Positions 28,411 to 37,753 of a stretch of DNA of 64,000 nucleotides are shown here, piece after piece (within the stretch, counting starts at the first letter, position 1; the number at the start of each line of letters is the position of its first letter). The stretch covers positions 310,001 through 374,000 of the forward strand of contig NZ_LQIX01000012.1 in NCBI RefSeq assembly GCF_001500045.1, given 5' to 3'. Origin of the DNA: Mycobacterium sp. GA-1199. GTDB taxonomy: Bacteria > Actinomycetota > Actinomycetes > Mycobacteriales > Mycobacteriaceae. A program made the translations under genes and the position numbers. Under the pieces are notes generated by a model that was not told the origin of the DNA, searched no databases, and was given only the letters and a program-made list of their open reading frames with translations.

Positions 28411-30131
28411 GTGAGACCACCCGACAACAACACCCCATATACGTCTGGGCGTGGCGCCTGCTCCGCCTCGACTTCGTCGGAGTCGCGTTCGGCGCGCTGT
28501 TCTTCTGCCTGTCGCTGACCCCCTCGCTGTTACCCCGGGACTGGTTGTTCGCGGGGCTGATCGGCGGTATCAACGCCGCCATCGGCTACGGCATCGGTGC
28601 CTTTGTGGCGCAGATGTTGCGCCGCTTCGTGTTACGGCGGGTCAGTTGGTGGCCACCCGGGAAGCCGGTGCTGTGGGCGGCCGAGAGTGTGACGGTGGTG
28701 CTGGCGATCACGGCCAGCGTGCTCATGGTGATTCCCGCCGCCGCATGGCAACGCCAGGTGTCGGCCGTGATGGGCATGGAAGGTCCCACCACGTTCGGAT
28801 ACCTGCGCACGCTGGTGCTCGCGGCGCTCGTCGGCGCGCTGTGTGTGGCCGCCGCCCGCCTGCTGCTCGACATCATCAAGACGATGGCCCGGTTCTTCAT
28901 CCGCCGGTGGCATCTGCACGACGAGGTGGCGTTGTTCATCGGCACGGCGATCGTCGTGGTGCTCGCCATCATGCTGATCAACGGTGTCCTGGTTCGCGGT
29001 TTCCTCGCCGGCGCCAACCGCGTGTTCCAGCCGCAGAACACCACCACCAGGGCGGGGGTGATCCAGCCTCTCGAGCCCGAGAAGTCGGGCAGTCCAGAGT
29101 CGTTCGCGGCCTGGGACACCCTGGGATATCAGGGCCGCAACTTCGTCGCGACGGGGCCGGACGCCCAGGAGCTCACCGAACTGAACGGCACGCCCGCCAA
29201 AGAGCCGATCCGCGTGTACGTCGGCCTGCAGACCGCCGAGACCGATGAGCAGCGGATGGCGGTGTTGCTCAGCGAACTCGAGCGCACCGGCGCGTTCGAG
29301 CGTGAGCTGCTGGTGATCGTTCCCACCACCGGCACCGGCTGGATCAACCCTGTGGCGGCCCGGTCGCTGGAGATGATGTACAACGGCGACACCGCACTGG
29401 TGGGCTCGCAGTACTCCTTCCTGCCGAGCTGGATCTCCTTCCTCGGCGACCAGCAGAAGTCGATGGAATCCGGGCGCATGATGATCGACGCCATTCATCA
29501 ACGCTGGGAACAGCTTCCGGAAGACCGGCGGCCCAAGCTGGTGCTCTACGGAGAGAGCCTCGGTTCGATGGCCGGCCAGGGTGCGTTCGACTGGCTCCCC
29601 GACATCTCGCGCATGGGCTTCTCCTCGGTGTTGTGGGTGGGCCCGCCGAACGCCAGTCCGCTGTGGAGGGCGATCACCGAGCGGCGTGATCCCCGAACCC
29701 CCGAAGTCGAACCGCGCTACGACAACGGCCGGACCGTGCGCTTCTCCCAGGCCACCGATCCCGCGCAGATCGCGAAGGTGGCCACCACGCCGTGGGTGGG
29801 CACGCGCGTGTTGTTCCTGCAGCACCCCTCCGATCCGATCGTGTGGTGGTCGACCGACCTCCTGTCCACCCGGCCCGACTGGTTGCGCGAACCGCCCGGC
29901 ATCGACCGCACCGCATCGATGCGGTGGTATCCGATCGTCACCTTCGGGCAGGTCGCCGCCGATATGACGAATGCGAGTTCGGTGCCCGGCGGCCACGGCC
30001 ACAACTACGGCGATCTCGTTCTCGACGGGTGGGCGGCGGTCGCGCCCCCGCCCGGATGGACTCCCGAGGACACCGAACGAATCCGTACCGCGCTGACCAA
30101 GACCGAGTCCGAGGACGGACCCGAATCCTGA
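28407..30131 (+). CDS. Membrane-anchored alpha/beta-hydrolase (Abhydrolase_9 family)
   Basis: 574 residues from a GTG overlapping the purL stop. The N-terminal third has about five membrane helices ([50 protein letters not shown] and others), matching the Abhydrolase_9 N domain. The C-terminal part is a hydrolase with the nucleophile in [17 protein letters not shown] near residue 380 and [12 protein letters not shown]; the likely catalytic His is in [11 protein letters not shown] near 535. Function of the family is not known; a cell-envelope lipid substrate is a guess. It is coupled to purL and to the CPBP gene. Confidence 0.8.
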   Translation: MSETTRQQHPIYVWAWRLLRLDFVGVAFGALFFCLSLTPSLLPRDWLFAGLIGGINAAIGYGIGAFVAQMLRRFVLRRVSWWPPGKPVLWAAESVTVVLAITASVLMVIPAAAWQRQVSAVMGMEGPTTFGYLRTLVLAALVGALCVAAARLLLDIIKTMARFFIRRWHLHDEVALFIGTAIVVVLAIMLINGVLVRGFLAGANRVFQPQNTTTRAGVIQPLEPEKSGSPESFAAWDTLGYQGRNFVATGPDAQELTELNGTPAKEPIRVYVGLQTAETDEQRMAVLLSELERTGAFERELLVIVPTTGTGWINPVAARSLEMMYNGDTALVGSQYSFLPSWISFLGDQQKSMESGRMMIDAIHQRWEQLPEDRRPKLVLYGESLGSMAGQGAFDWLPDISRMGFSSVLWVGPPNASPLWRAITERRDPRTPEVEPRYDNGRTVRFSQATDPAQIAKVATTPWVGTRVLFLQHPSDPIVWWSTDLLSTRPDWLREPPGIDRTASMRWYPIVTFGQVAADMTNASSVPGGHGHNYGDLVLDGWAAVAPPPGWTPEDTERIRTALTKTESEDGPES

Positions 30132-30754
30132 TGCGTAAGGCTGAGTTTCGTGCCGCCGCGATCGCGGTCGTGCTGGTGGTGTGGAGCTTCGTCGCGCCCA
30201 GGGTGCGATTCCACCCGATGTGGAATGCCGCGCTGGGTGCAGGCGTCTACGCGCTCGCGCGCCCGCCGCTCGGGTTGCGCCCGCCCGCGCTGTGGTCGGG
30301 CCTGCGCTACGGACTGGCCGTCGCCGTGCCGATCGCGCTGGGGGTCGCCGTCGCCACCGCGATCCCGTCGGTGCGGCGCGGAATGGCTGCCCGGGAACTG
30401 CCCGAGCATCCGGTGCGGTGGATGGCGCTGCACATCCCGATCGGCACCGTCTGGCCCGAGGAGGTCGCCTACCGCGCGACGTTGGGCAACGCCGCCGAGA
30501 CCGCATTCCAGCCCGCAGGCGGGCGTCTGCTGCAGTCGGTGGCATTCGGTCTCTGGCACATCATGGACGCCCGCATCACCGGCAACCCGGTCCTGGGCAC
30601 AGTCCTGTTCACCGGCGTCGCGGGCTGGTTGTTCGGCTGGTTGCACGCGCGGTCGGGCAGCGTTGTGGCGCCGATGCTGGCGCACTTGGCCGCCAACGAG
30701 GCCGCGGCATTGGCGGCGCTGACCGTGCAGCGGCGCATAGAGTCTCGGTCATGA
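30131..30754 (+). CDS. CPBP-family membrane protein (Rv0804-like, Abi/Rce1-type)
   Basis: 207 residues. The ATG shares one base with the previous stop (TGATG). Hydrophobic helices include [15 protein letters not shown] and [21 protein letters not shown]. The CPBP motifs are [10 protein letters not shown] (EExxxR) near residue 115, FGLWHI near 140, and a third H/N position in [15 protein letters not shown] near 185. Members are intramembrane proteases or act in bacteriocin immunity; a peptidase role here is inferred. It overlaps the next gene by 4 bp (ATGA). Confidence 0.8.
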   Translation: MRKAEFRAAAIAVVLVVWSFVAPRVRFHPMWNAALGAGVYALARPPLGLRPPALWSGLRYGLAVAVPIALGVAVATAIPSVRRGMAARELPEHPVRWMALHIPIGTVWPEEVAYRATLGNAAETAFQPAGGRLLQSVAFGLWHIMDARITGNPVLGTVLFTGVAGWLFGWLHARSGSVVAPMLAHLAANEAAALAALTVQRRIESRS

Positions 30755-31542
30755 GCACATCGGGGCGGGCCCGTTCACGGACCTTCGTCGTGACCGGTGC
30801 GGCGTCGGGCATCGGCCTGGCCACCGCGAGACGCCTGCTCGCCGAGGGCGGCACCGTGATCGGCACCGATGTGGTCGAGCCGCGACAGAACCCCGGTGAC
30901 GGGTTCGAGTTCGTCGGCGCCGACGTCACCGACGAGCGCGCGGTCGACGGGGTCTTCGCCGCGGTGAGTGGTCGACTCGACGGTGTCGTGCACGCGGCGG
31001 GGGTGGCCGGCGGCGGGCCCGTTCACCTGCTCGACCGCGCCGAGTGGGACCGTGTCATCGCGGTCAACCTCACGGGGACATTCCTGGTGGCCAAGGCCGC
31101 CCTGGCGATGATGATCGAACAACCGCGGGCGGGCGGTGAGCGCGGGTCGATCGTCACCTTGGCCAGCGTTGAAGGGCTGGAAGGGACGGCAGGCGGCAGC
31201 AGCTACAACGCCGCCAAGGGGGGCGTCGTGATCCTGACCAAGAACATCGCACTCGACTACGGCCCCAGTGGTATTCGCGCGAACGCCATCTGCCCCGGTT
31301 TCATCGACACCCCGATGCTCGAAAGCGTGATGGGTCTCGAGGGTATGGAGGGACCGCTGCAGTCCATCACCGAAGAACATGCGCTGCAGAGACGCGGCAG
31401 ACCCGACGAGATCGCTTCGGTCGCAGCATTTCTCGTCTCACCCGATGCATCGTTCGTCACCGGTCAGGCGATCGCGGTCGACGGCGGCTACACCGCCGGG
31501 CGCGACCACGGCGTGGTGAGACTGTTCGGATTCCCCGACTGA
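30751..31542 (+). CDS. Short-chain dehydrogenase/reductase (classical SDR)
   Basis: 263 residues. The cofactor motif [16 protein letters not shown] (TGxxxGIG) is near residues 15-30; the Asp in GTDVVEP suggests NAD(H) preference. NNAG is replaced by VHAAGVAGG, and the active site is SSYNAAKGG (YxxxK) near residue 150. C-terminal [36 protein letters not shown] sequence is standard. It is coupled by ATGA overlap to the CPBP gene, forming a four-gene chain with purL. Substrate unknown. Confidence 0.88.
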   Translation: MSTSGRARSRTFVVTGAASGIGLATARRLLAEGGTVIGTDVVEPRQNPGDGFEFVGADVTDERAVDGVFAAVSGRLDGVVHAAGVAGGGPVHLLDRAEWDRVIAVNLTGTFLVAKAALAMMIEQPRAGGERGSIVTLASVEGLEGTAGGSSYNAAKGGVVILTKNIALDYGPSGIRANAICPGFIDTPMLESVMGLEGMEGPLQSITEEHALQRRGRPDEIASVAAFLVSPDASFVTGQAIAVDGGYTAGRDHGVVRLFGFPD

Positions 31543-31546
31543 GTTC

Positions 31547-32755
31547 TCAGGGGTTGATGGTCAGATCTCCGATCTGGCGGCCCCACACGTACTCGATGAA
31601 CATCGGCTGGCCGAGCTCGATGTGGTTGTACGGCGCGATGCTGGCGCCGGTGTCCATCACCAGGTAGGGCGTCGGATAAAGGTCGTGGGTGATGTCCTGC
31701 CAGCAGCCCGGGCGGCCTCCCGGTCCGCCTGTCGCGTTGATCCGCGGAAGGTTGTCCGGATAGATGTACGGGTTGCCGGCGCCGGCGAGGGCGCCACCGC
31801 CGCCGGTCAATGAATATCCATTGCCGCCCAACGTCTTCGCCACCCGAGGCTGCACTTCGGCGTACTTGCGGATGGAGCACAGGATCGCGGGGCTGTGGTG
31901 ATCGAACAACTCCGCCGTCGGCACCAGATCCGCGGCGCCTCGCACGAGGTAAGGGCCGCCGCGTTCGATGGTGTCGGCGGCCACGTCGGCGAAGCCGAGC
32001 GCGGCCATCAGCGCGGTGTCGACGTCGGCGCGGTGCTCGTAGAATGTGCGCGCGGACGCTGTGGCGTCCCGCAGCCCGTCCCACAGGTCCACCGACGCGT
32101 CGGCGTAGACCTCGGCGAGATCGGCCAGCAGGCGAGTGTCCGTGCGGATGAGCGGCATCCGTGCGTTGAGGTCGGCGAGGATCCGGTCGCCGTTCAGCAG
32201 CGATTCACCGAAACCGTCGCCGCCGAGGCCGCTGAGCGCCTCCGCGGTCGCCGCCAACGTCTGGTTCAGCTTGATCGGGTCCACCTTCTCGGCCAGTGCG
32301 ATGACCGTCTCGAACACCGTGTTGAACTCGGTGGTCACCGCGGACGCCTCGATCACGGCTCCGGCCGAGATATTTTGTGGGAAAGCATCGGTGGGTGATT
32401 CCAGCGAGATGTACTTGTTGCCGAACACGGTGGTGGCCCGAATCTCGGCCATCACGTTCGCCGGAATGCGTTGCAGGTAGCGCGGATTGACGTCCAACGA
32501 CAAGTGCGCCAGCTTATCGTCAATGCTGTCGACATGGGAGATTGCGCTGACCCGACCGATCTCGACACCGTTGTAGGTCACCTTGGCTCCCCGTTCGACC
32601 ACCAGACCCGCGCGCGGTGACACCACGGTCAGTTGCGCTTTGCGGCTCAGGTCGCCGCGGAACTGGAGGTAGAGCAGGCTCGCCGCGACCGTCGCCGCGA
32701 GCAGCAGCACCGCACCGGCCACCTTGTACGGCGGCTTGTGACGGTCGACAAACAC
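31547..32755 (-). CDS. Orphan MCE-family protein (Mce1A-like)
   Basis: 402 residues. An N-terminal membrane anchor (VAGAVLLLAATVAASLLYLQF, residues 13-33) is followed by the MCE domain: LTVVSPRAGLVVERGAKVTYNGVEIGRV near 42-70 and ATTVFGNKYISLESP near 107-121. The helical region and the tail (GNPYIYPDNLPRINATGGPGGRPGCWQDITHDLYPTPYLVMDTGASIAPYNHIELGQP, ending GDLTINP) follow Mce1A closely, but the Mce1A insert before the tail is missing. MCE proteins form lipid-transport needles with YrbE permeases; no yrbE or other mce gene lies here. It may work with a complex encoded elsewhere. Confidence 0.85.
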   Translation of the reverse strand: MFVDRHKPPYKVAGAVLLLAATVAASLLYLQFRGDLSRKAQLTVVSPRAGLVVERGAKVTYNGVEIGRVSAISHVDSIDDKLAHLSLDVNPRYLQRIPANVMAEIRATTVFGNKYISLESPTDAFPQNISAGAVIEASAVTTEFNTVFETVIALAEKVDPIKLNQTLAATAEALSGLGGDGFGESLLNGDRILADLNARMPLIRTDTRLLADLAEVYADASVDLWDGLRDATASARTFYEHRADVDTALMAALGFADVAADTIERGGPYLVRGAADLVPTAELFDHHSPAILCSIRKYAEVQPRVAKTLGGNGYSLTGGGGALAGAGNPYIYPDNLPRINATGGPGGRPGCWQDITHDLYPTPYLVMDTGASIAPYNHIELGQPMFIEYVWGRQIGDLTINP

Positions 32756-32771
32756 TTTGAGACAGTAGGTT

Positions 32772-33158
32772 ATGGCCGCCCGTCATACAGCCGATCCGGC
32801 GAAGACCCGCGCCGCGGTGGCGGCGCTGGCGGACTGGCTGCGCAATGACTCGCACGCTGCACCGTCGCGCACCGACCTCGGCGAGGCGGTCCGGTTGACG
32901 GCGCGCACGCTCGCGGCATCGGCACCGGGTTCCAGCGTGGAGGTTCGTGTGCCGCCGTTCGTCGCGGTGCAGTGCATCGAGGGCCCTGTGCACCGGCGTG
33001 GCAACCCGCCCAACGTCGTCGAGACCGATCCGCGAACCTGGCTGCTGTTGGCCGTCGGCCTGATCACCGTGGCCGACGCCGCCGCGGAGGGAACGCTGGT
33101 GATGTCGGGCTCCCGAGCCGGCGAGATCGCCGACTGGTTACCTGTGCTGCGGCTCTGA
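32772..33158 (+). CDS. Sterol-carrier-protein-like protein (Rv0807-like)
   Basis: 128 residues: ALADWLRNDSHAAPSRTDLGEAVRLTARTLAASAPGSSVEVRVPPFVAVQCIEGPVHRRGNPPNVVETDPRTWLLLAVG... SGSRAGEIADWLPVL. This pattern matches the small actinobacterial SCP-like (maleylpyruvate isomerase-associated type) domain found before purF in mycobacteria. There is no signal peptide. It is divergent from the MCE gene with 16 bp between the start codons. Ligand unknown. Confidence 0.7.
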   Translation: MAARHTADPAKTRAAVAALADWLRNDSHAAPSRTDLGEAVRLTARTLAASAPGSSVEVRVPPFVAVQCIEGPVHRRGNPPNVVETDPRTWLLLAVGLITVADAAAEGTLVMSGSRAGEIADWLPVLRL

Positions 33159-33253
33159 CCGATGACGGTCACCGGAATTACGTCGGTCACGACCACGACA
33201 TCAACGTGTCCCACGACACGCCCCACAACGTCGTTGCCGTTCACAGATGCCCG

Positions 33254-33259
33254 TAGACT
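33254..33259 (+). promoter_or_regulatory. Probable -10 box of purF
   Basis: TAGACT would start transcription around 33266, giving a short leader of about 30 nt before the purF GTG at 33298. Its place argues against the in-frame ATG at 33247 as start. purF is therefore the one separately transcribed pur gene here that does not look leaderless. Confidence 0.4.
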
Positions 33260-33297
33260 CGTGGAATCAGCCACCCTCCCCTCGGAGCAGCCCTATC

Positions 33298-34827
33298 GTG
33301 ACCGGCGAGCAGACGGATACGGATAACGAACCCCGCGAAGAGTGCGGCGTATTCGGCGTCTGGGCGCCGGGTGAAGAGGTCGCCAAGCTCACCTACTACG
33401 GCCTTTATGCCCTGCAGCATCGCGGTCAGGAGGCCGCGGGCATCGCCGTCGCCGACGGCTCGCAGGTGCTGGTCTTCAAAGATCTGGGCCTCGTGAGTCA
33501 AGTGTTCGACGAGCAGACGCTGGCCGCGATGGAGGGCCACGTCGCGATCGGGCACTGTCGCTATTCGACGACCGGGTCGACCACGTGGGAGAACGCCCAG
33601 CCGGTGTTCCGCAACACGTCGGCCGGCACCGGCGTCGCCCTGGGACACAACGGCAACCTCGTGAACGCGGCCGAGTTGGCGGCCCGGGCCCGCGAGGCCG
33701 GACTGCTCGACACCAGGGGCGCTCCGGTGGCGACCACCGACTCCGACATCCTCGGCGCCCTGCTGGCCCACGGCGCGGCCGATTCGACGCTCGAGCAGGC
33801 CGCGCTGGAACTACTGCCCACCGTCCGCGGCGCGTTCTGCCTCACGTGGATGGACGAGAACACGCTGTATGCGGCCCGCGACCCTTACGGGGTCCGGCCG
33901 TTGGCGTTGGGGCGGTTGGACCGCGGTTGGGTCGTCGCGTCGGAGACCGCGGCGCTCGACATCGTCGGCGCCTCCTTCGTCCGCGACATCGAACCGGGTG
34001 AGCTGCTGGCGATCGACGCGGACGGGGTGCGCTCCACCCGGTTCGCCAGCCCGGAGCCCAAGGGCTGCGTCTTCGAATACGTCTATCTCGCACGGCCGGA
34101 CAGCACGTTGGCAGGCCGATCGGTGCACGCGACGCGCGTCGACATCGGGCGCAGGCTGGCCAGGGAGATGCCGGTCGAGGCCGACCTGGTGATCGGCGTG
34201 CCGGAGTCGGGCACGCCCGCGGCGGTGGGCTACGCGCAGGAGTCCGGAATCCCGTACGGCCAGGGCCTGATGAAGAACGCCTATGTCGGGCGCACGTTCA
34301 TCCAGCCGTCCCAGACCATCCGGCAGCTCGGCATCCGGTTGAAGCTGAATCCGCTCAAGGAGGTGATCCGCGGGCGGCGACTGATCGTCGTCGACGATTC
34401 GATCGTCCGCGGTAACACCCAGCGCGCCCTGATCCGGATGCTGCGGGAGGCGGGGGCGGTCGAGGTGCACGTGCGCATCGCATCCCCGCCGGTGAAGTGG
34501 CCCTGTTTCTACGGCATCGACTTCGCCACCCCGGCGGAGCTCATCGCCAACGCCGTCGACGACGAGAACGAGATGCTCGAGGCGGTGCGTCACGCCATCG
34601 GCGCCGACACGCTCGGCTACATCTCCAAGCAGGGCATGATCGCGGCCACCGAACAGCCTGCCTCGCGGTTGTGCAGCGCGTGTTTCGACGGCAAGTACCC
34701 GATCGAGTTGCCGGGGGAATCGGCGTTGGGCAAGAACGTGATCGAACACATGCTCTCGACCGCCGCCAAGAGCGGTATCCCGCTGCAGTCCGGCAACGAC
34801 AACGTCTCGGCGCTTCGCCGCCCCTGA
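33298..34827 (+). CDS. purF: Amidophosphoribosyltransferase
   Basis: 509 residues from the GTG at 33298; an in-frame ATG at 33247 would add 17 residues. It makes phosphoribosylamine from PRPP and glutamine, the first committed step. The N-terminal nucleophile Cys is residue 16 in PREECGVFGVW, so a 15-residue propeptide must be removed, as in B. subtilis PurF. The PRPP loop LIVVDDSIVRGNTQRALI lies near 361-378. Cys residues in PVKWPCFYGID and LCSACFDGKYP fit the Fe-S cluster ligands of this type. Confidence 0.96.
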   Translation: MTGEQTDTDNEPREECGVFGVWAPGEEVAKLTYYGLYALQHRGQEAAGIAVADGSQVLVFKDLGLVSQVFDEQTLAAMEGHVAIGHCRYSTTGSTTWENAQPVFRNTSAGTGVALGHNGNLVNAAELAARAREAGLLDTRGAPVATTDSDILGALLAHGAADSTLEQAALELLPTVRGAFCLTWMDENTLYAARDPYGVRPLALGRLDRGWVVASETAALDIVGASFVRDIEPGELLAIDADGVRSTRFASPEPKGCVFEYVYLARPDSTLAGRSVHATRVDIGRRLAREMPVEADLVIGVPESGTPAAVGYAQESGIPYGQGLMKNAYVGRTFIQPSQTIRQLGIRLKLNPLKEVIRGRRLIVVDDSIVRGNTQRALIRMLREAGAVEVHVRIASPPVKWPCFYGIDFATPAELIANAVDDENEMLEAVRHAIGADTLGYISKQGMIAATEQPASRLCSACFDGKYPIELPGESALGKNVIEHMLSTAAKSGIPLQSGNDNVSALRRP

Positions 34828-34840
34828 CTGCCGCCCGTAA

Positions 34841-35797
34841 CTACCGCCCGACGTGTGCCCAGTGGGGATCGGTCGGTAACGGTCCGCGCTCCAAGGCTTT
34901 GGCCACCGCCTCCCGGTAACCGGTGAGACCACCGCTGGGCGGCGCGATGACGTCGTCGATGTCGTGCTCGGCCATCACCGCGTCACACTCCAACGACTCC
35001 ACCAGCGGCCGGGCCAGCCCGCCGGGAAGCGGGGTCACCAACCCGATCCACCAGCTTGCGATTGTCGGTGTGAGCCAAGGCAATACGACCATCACACGGC
35101 GTCGCCGTCCCGACACCTCGGCGTAAACCTGCATCGCCTCGCCGTACTCGAACACGTCCGGCCCGCCGATGTCCCACGTGCGCGACGTGGGCACCGGCGC
35201 CGTGGCGGCCTCCGCCAGATAGTGCAACGCATCGTCGATTGCGATGGGCTGGATCTTGTTGTGCACCCACTTCGGCGTGGTCATCACCGGCAGGCGGTTG
35301 GTCAGGTGGCGGATCATCTCGAACGACGCCGAACCCGCGCCGATCACGATTCCGGCCTGCAGAACCACGGTCTCGATGCCCGAGTCGAGCAGGATCTGGC
35401 CGACGTCGGTCCGCGACTGCAGGTGCGGGGAGAGGTCGGCGCCCGCGGGGTGCAGCCCGCCCAGGTACACCAGTCGCTTGACGCCCGCATCGCGGGCCGC
35501 GGCCACGACGTTGCGGGCCGAGCGCGCCTCCTCCTCGACGAAATCGGGCGAACTGCCCATCGAATGCACCAGGTAGTAGACGACGTCGGTATCGGTGAAT
35601 GCATCTCGCAGCGAGTCGGCGTCCCCGAGATCACCTCGCGCCACCTCGACCCGGTCGCGCCACGGAACGGCGTCGAGTTTGTCGGGGTTGCGGGCCAGTG
35701 CACGCACCACGTGGCCGCGGTCGAGCAACGCGGGCACCAACCGGCCACCGATGTAGCCGGTGGCTCCCGTCACCAAGCAACGGATGTCGTCAGTCAC
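34841..35797 (-). CDS. NAD(P)-binding atypical SDR (NmrA-like/epimerase fold)
   Basis: 318 residues from a GTG at 35797; an in-frame ATG at 35836 would add 13 residues overlapping the cupin gene. The N-terminus CLVTGATGYIGGRLVPALLDRGHVVRALAR has the TGxTGxIG nucleotide motif of extended/atypical SDRs. VVYYLVHSMGSS and KRLVYLGGL follow. The classical YxxxK is absent, as in NmrA-like proteins. The gene is convergent with purF (13 bp between stops) and lies 25 bp after the cupin gene on the same strand. Confidence 0.8.
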   Translation of the reverse strand: MTDDIRCLVTGATGYIGGRLVPALLDRGHVVRALARNPDKLDAVPWRDRVEVARGDLGDADSLRDAFTDTDVVYYLVHSMGSSPDFVEEEARSARNVVAAARDAGVKRLVYLGGLHPAGADLSPHLQSRTDVGQILLDSGIETVVLQAGIVIGAGSASFEMIRHLTNRLPVMTTPKWVHNKIQPIAIDDALHYLAEAATAPVPTSRTWDIGGPDVFEYGEAMQVYAEVSGRRRRVMVVLPWLTPTIASWWIGLVTPLPGGLARPLVESLECDAVMAEHDIDDVIAPPSGGLTGYREAVAKALERGPLPTDPHWAHVGR

Positions 35798-35822
35798 CTC
35801 GCCGGGATCGCCGGTTTGGACG

Positions 35823-36266
35823 TCAGGCAAACCCACAACCGGGATCGGGCATGTCCACCGACAGCGGGGTGCCCGTGGGTTTGATGTAGAGCACCCACAT
35901 CACCAACGGCGTCGGGCCCAGGTTGCGGCCGATGTGCACGTTGCCCCGACCGCTGGCCTCGGTGATGGGCGCACCCGGCGGGTACACGCCGTCGGGCGCG
36001 CAGTTGGCCGCGGCGTCGTGGGTGAGCGTGCCTTCGCGGATCACCCCATACACCCGGCCGTCGTGATAGTGCCAGCCGGTGCTGCCGCCGGGCGCGATGG
36101 TGATCTCGCGGGTGACGTAGTCGACCCCGTCGACCGTCGCCTCCGACAGTGTCCTGGCCTGGACGCCGGACGCCGGTGTCGCCGACGCGGCGGCCGAACC
36201 GAACAACGCCGACGCGACCGTCACCGACGCGCACAGGGTGGACGCGGACCAGCGAACTGTTGTCAT
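35823..36266 (-). CDS. Secreted cupin-domain protein
   Basis: 147 residues. The N-terminus TTVRWSASTLCASVTVASALFGSAAASATPAS is a Sec signal peptide, with cleavage expected after ASA near residue 29. The mature part is a single cupin: PGGSTGWHYHDGRVYGVIREGTLTHD supplies the GxHxH metal motif near 60-70, and the second motif is in EASGRGNVHIGRNLGPTPLVMWVLYI. It has two C-terminal-half Cys (NCAPDG, PGCGF) that could pair. Probable partner of the downstream NmrA-like gene; substrate unknown. Confidence 0.8.
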   Translation of the reverse strand: MTTVRWSASTLCASVTVASALFGSAAASATPASGVQARTLSEATVDGVDYVTREITIAPGGSTGWHYHDGRVYGVIREGTLTHDAAANCAPDGVYPPGAPITEASGRGNVHIGRNLGPTPLVMWVLYIKPTGTPLSVDMPDPGCGFA

Positions 36267-36360
36267 GAGCGGTCAGATTGGCACACCGCCGGGAATCGCG
36301 CGACATCGCGTCCGCAGCCGCGACGGCCGAAGGCGGTTACCGCAGCGCGGTGAACACCGG

Positions 36361-36366
36361 TAGCCT
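36361..36366 (+). promoter_or_regulatory. -10 box of purM, leaderless
   Basis: TAGCCT ends 8 nt before the purM ATG at 36375, with no Shine-Dalgarno in between. Confidence 0.5.
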
Positions 36367-36374
36367 TTACCGCG

Positions 36375-37448
36375 ATGACCGAACGTGCCGAACCTGCAGG
36401 CATCTCCTACGCGTCGGCCGGGGTCGACATCGAAGCCGGTGACCGCGCCGTCGAACTCCTCAAACCGCTCGCCGAGAAGGCGACCCGCCCCGAGGTGCGC
36501 GGCGGGATCGGCGGCTTCGCGGGACTGTTCGCGCTGCGCGGTGGCTACCGGGAGCCCGTACTGGCCTCGTCAACTGACGGCGTCGGTACCAAGCTGGCGG
36601 TGGCCCAGGCCATGGACAAACACGACACGGTCGGAATCGATCTGGTCGCTATGGTCGTCGACGATCTCGTCGTCTGCGGGGCCGAGCCGCTGTTCCTGCA
36701 GGACTACATCGCGGTGGGCCGCACGGTCCCCGAGCGGATCAGCGAGCTGGTGGCCGGCATCGCCAACGGCTGCCTGCAGGCCGGGTGCGCGCTGCTCGGC
36801 GGTGAGACAGCCGAACATCCGGGTCTGATGGCGCCCGACCACTACGACATCTCGGCGACCGGGGTGGGCGTGGTCGAGGCCGATGACGTGCTCGGTCCGG
36901 ATCGGGTCAAGCCCGGCGACGTGCTGATCGCGATGGCCTCGACCGGCTTGCACTCGAACGGATACTCGCTGGCGCGCAAGGTGTTGCTCGAGATCGACCG
37001 GATGAACCTGGCGGGCCATGTCGAGGAGTTCGGTCGCACGCTGGGTGAGGAGCTTCTGGAGCCGACCCGGATCTACGCCAAGGACTGCCTGGCGCTGGCC
37101 GCCGAGACCCAGGTTCGCACATTCTGCCATGTCACCGGCGGCGGGTTGGCCGGAAACCTCGAGCGGGTGATCCCGCACGGGCTGGTCGCCGAAATCGACC
37201 GCGGCACCTGGACTCCCGCACCCGTGTTCGCGATGATCGGGCAGCGCGGTCGCGTCGAGCGCGTCGAGATGGAGCGGACGTTCAACATGGGTGTCGGCAT
37301 GGTCGCGATCGTCGCGCCGGAAGACACCGACCGTGCTCTGGCGATCCTGACTGCGCGCCACTTGAACTGCTGGACGCTGGGAACGGTCAAGAAGGGCGGT
37401 AAGGACGGCCCCCGAGCCGAACTCGTGGGTCAACACCCACGTTTCTAG
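36375..37448 (+). CDS. purM: AIR synthetase (phosphoribosylformylglycinamidine cyclo-ligase)
   Basis: 357 residues. It closes FGAM to AIR with ATP. Landmarks are ISYASAGVDIEAGDRAVELLKPLAEKATRPEV at the N-terminus, LASSTDGVGTKLAVAQAMDKHDTVGIDLVAMVVDDLVVCGAEPLFLQDYIA near 57-108, GCALLGGETAEHPG near 140-153 and HVTGGGLAGNLERVIP near 255-270. The order purF-purM is as in M. tuberculosis, but three minus-strand-side genes separate them here. The stop lies 3 bp from the convergent DUF3073 gene. Confidence 0.97.
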   Translation: MTERAEPAGISYASAGVDIEAGDRAVELLKPLAEKATRPEVRGGIGGFAGLFALRGGYREPVLASSTDGVGTKLAVAQAMDKHDTVGIDLVAMVVDDLVVCGAEPLFLQDYIAVGRTVPERISELVAGIANGCLQAGCALLGGETAEHPGLMAPDHYDISATGVGVVEADDVLGPDRVKPGDVLIAMASTGLHSNGYSLARKVLLEIDRMNLAGHVEEFGRTLGEELLEPTRIYAKDCLALAAETQVRTFCHVTGGGLAGNLERVIPHGLVAEIDRGTWTPAPVFAMIGQRGRVERVEMERTFNMGVGMVAIVAPEDTDRALAILTARHLNCWTLGTVKKGGKDGPRAELVGQHPRF

Positions 37449-37451
37449 GGG

Positions 37452-37631
37452 TCAGCGGCGCCAGTCGTCCTCGTCGACCCAATCGTCGGCCACCGGATCG
37501 GTGCCGTTCAGGTCGTTCTCGGAAGCGCCCGACAGCTCTTGCTGAAGCCGCTTTAAATCGGTCTGCGGTGAGCTGTATTTGAGCTCACGAGCAACCTTGG
37601 TCTGCTTTGCCTTCGCCCGGCCGCGGCCCAT
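37452..37631 (-). CDS. DUF3073 protein (Rv0810c-like)
   Basis: 59 residues from the ATG at 37631 (GRGRAKAKQTKVARELKYSSP), the conserved start of DUF3073. The N-terminal half is very basic and the C-terminal half acidic (DPVADDWVDEDDW). A strong purine-rich ribosome site (GAGGGGG) precedes the ATG. It is conserved beside purM across actinobacteria. Function unknown; the charge pattern would suit nucleic-acid or ribosome binding, which is only a guess. Confidence 0.85.
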   Translation of the reverse strand: MGRGRAKAKQTKVARELKYSSPQTDLKRLQQELSGASENDLNGTDPVADDWVDEDDWRR

Positions 37632-37753
37632 GGGGGGACCCCCTCGCGCAATAACGGAGCGGCCCAATTGGTAGGCGGCTCCGATCTGATCTGTCTTTTA
37701 TCGTCCTGCCGACACTTTACCGTGCCTGGCCCCGCGGCGCTGGCAGGCCCTCG

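Noticed and set aside
28632..30545. Very long open frame antisense to the membrane hydrolase gene
   Set aside because: High-GC codon bias keeps antisense frames open; its translation is Arg/His/Pro-rich with no family, while the plus strand encodes a clear protein.
33247..33297. In-frame ATG as purF start
   Set aside because: The likely -10 box TAGACT (33254-33259) lies downstream of this ATG, so the GTG at 33298 is preferred.
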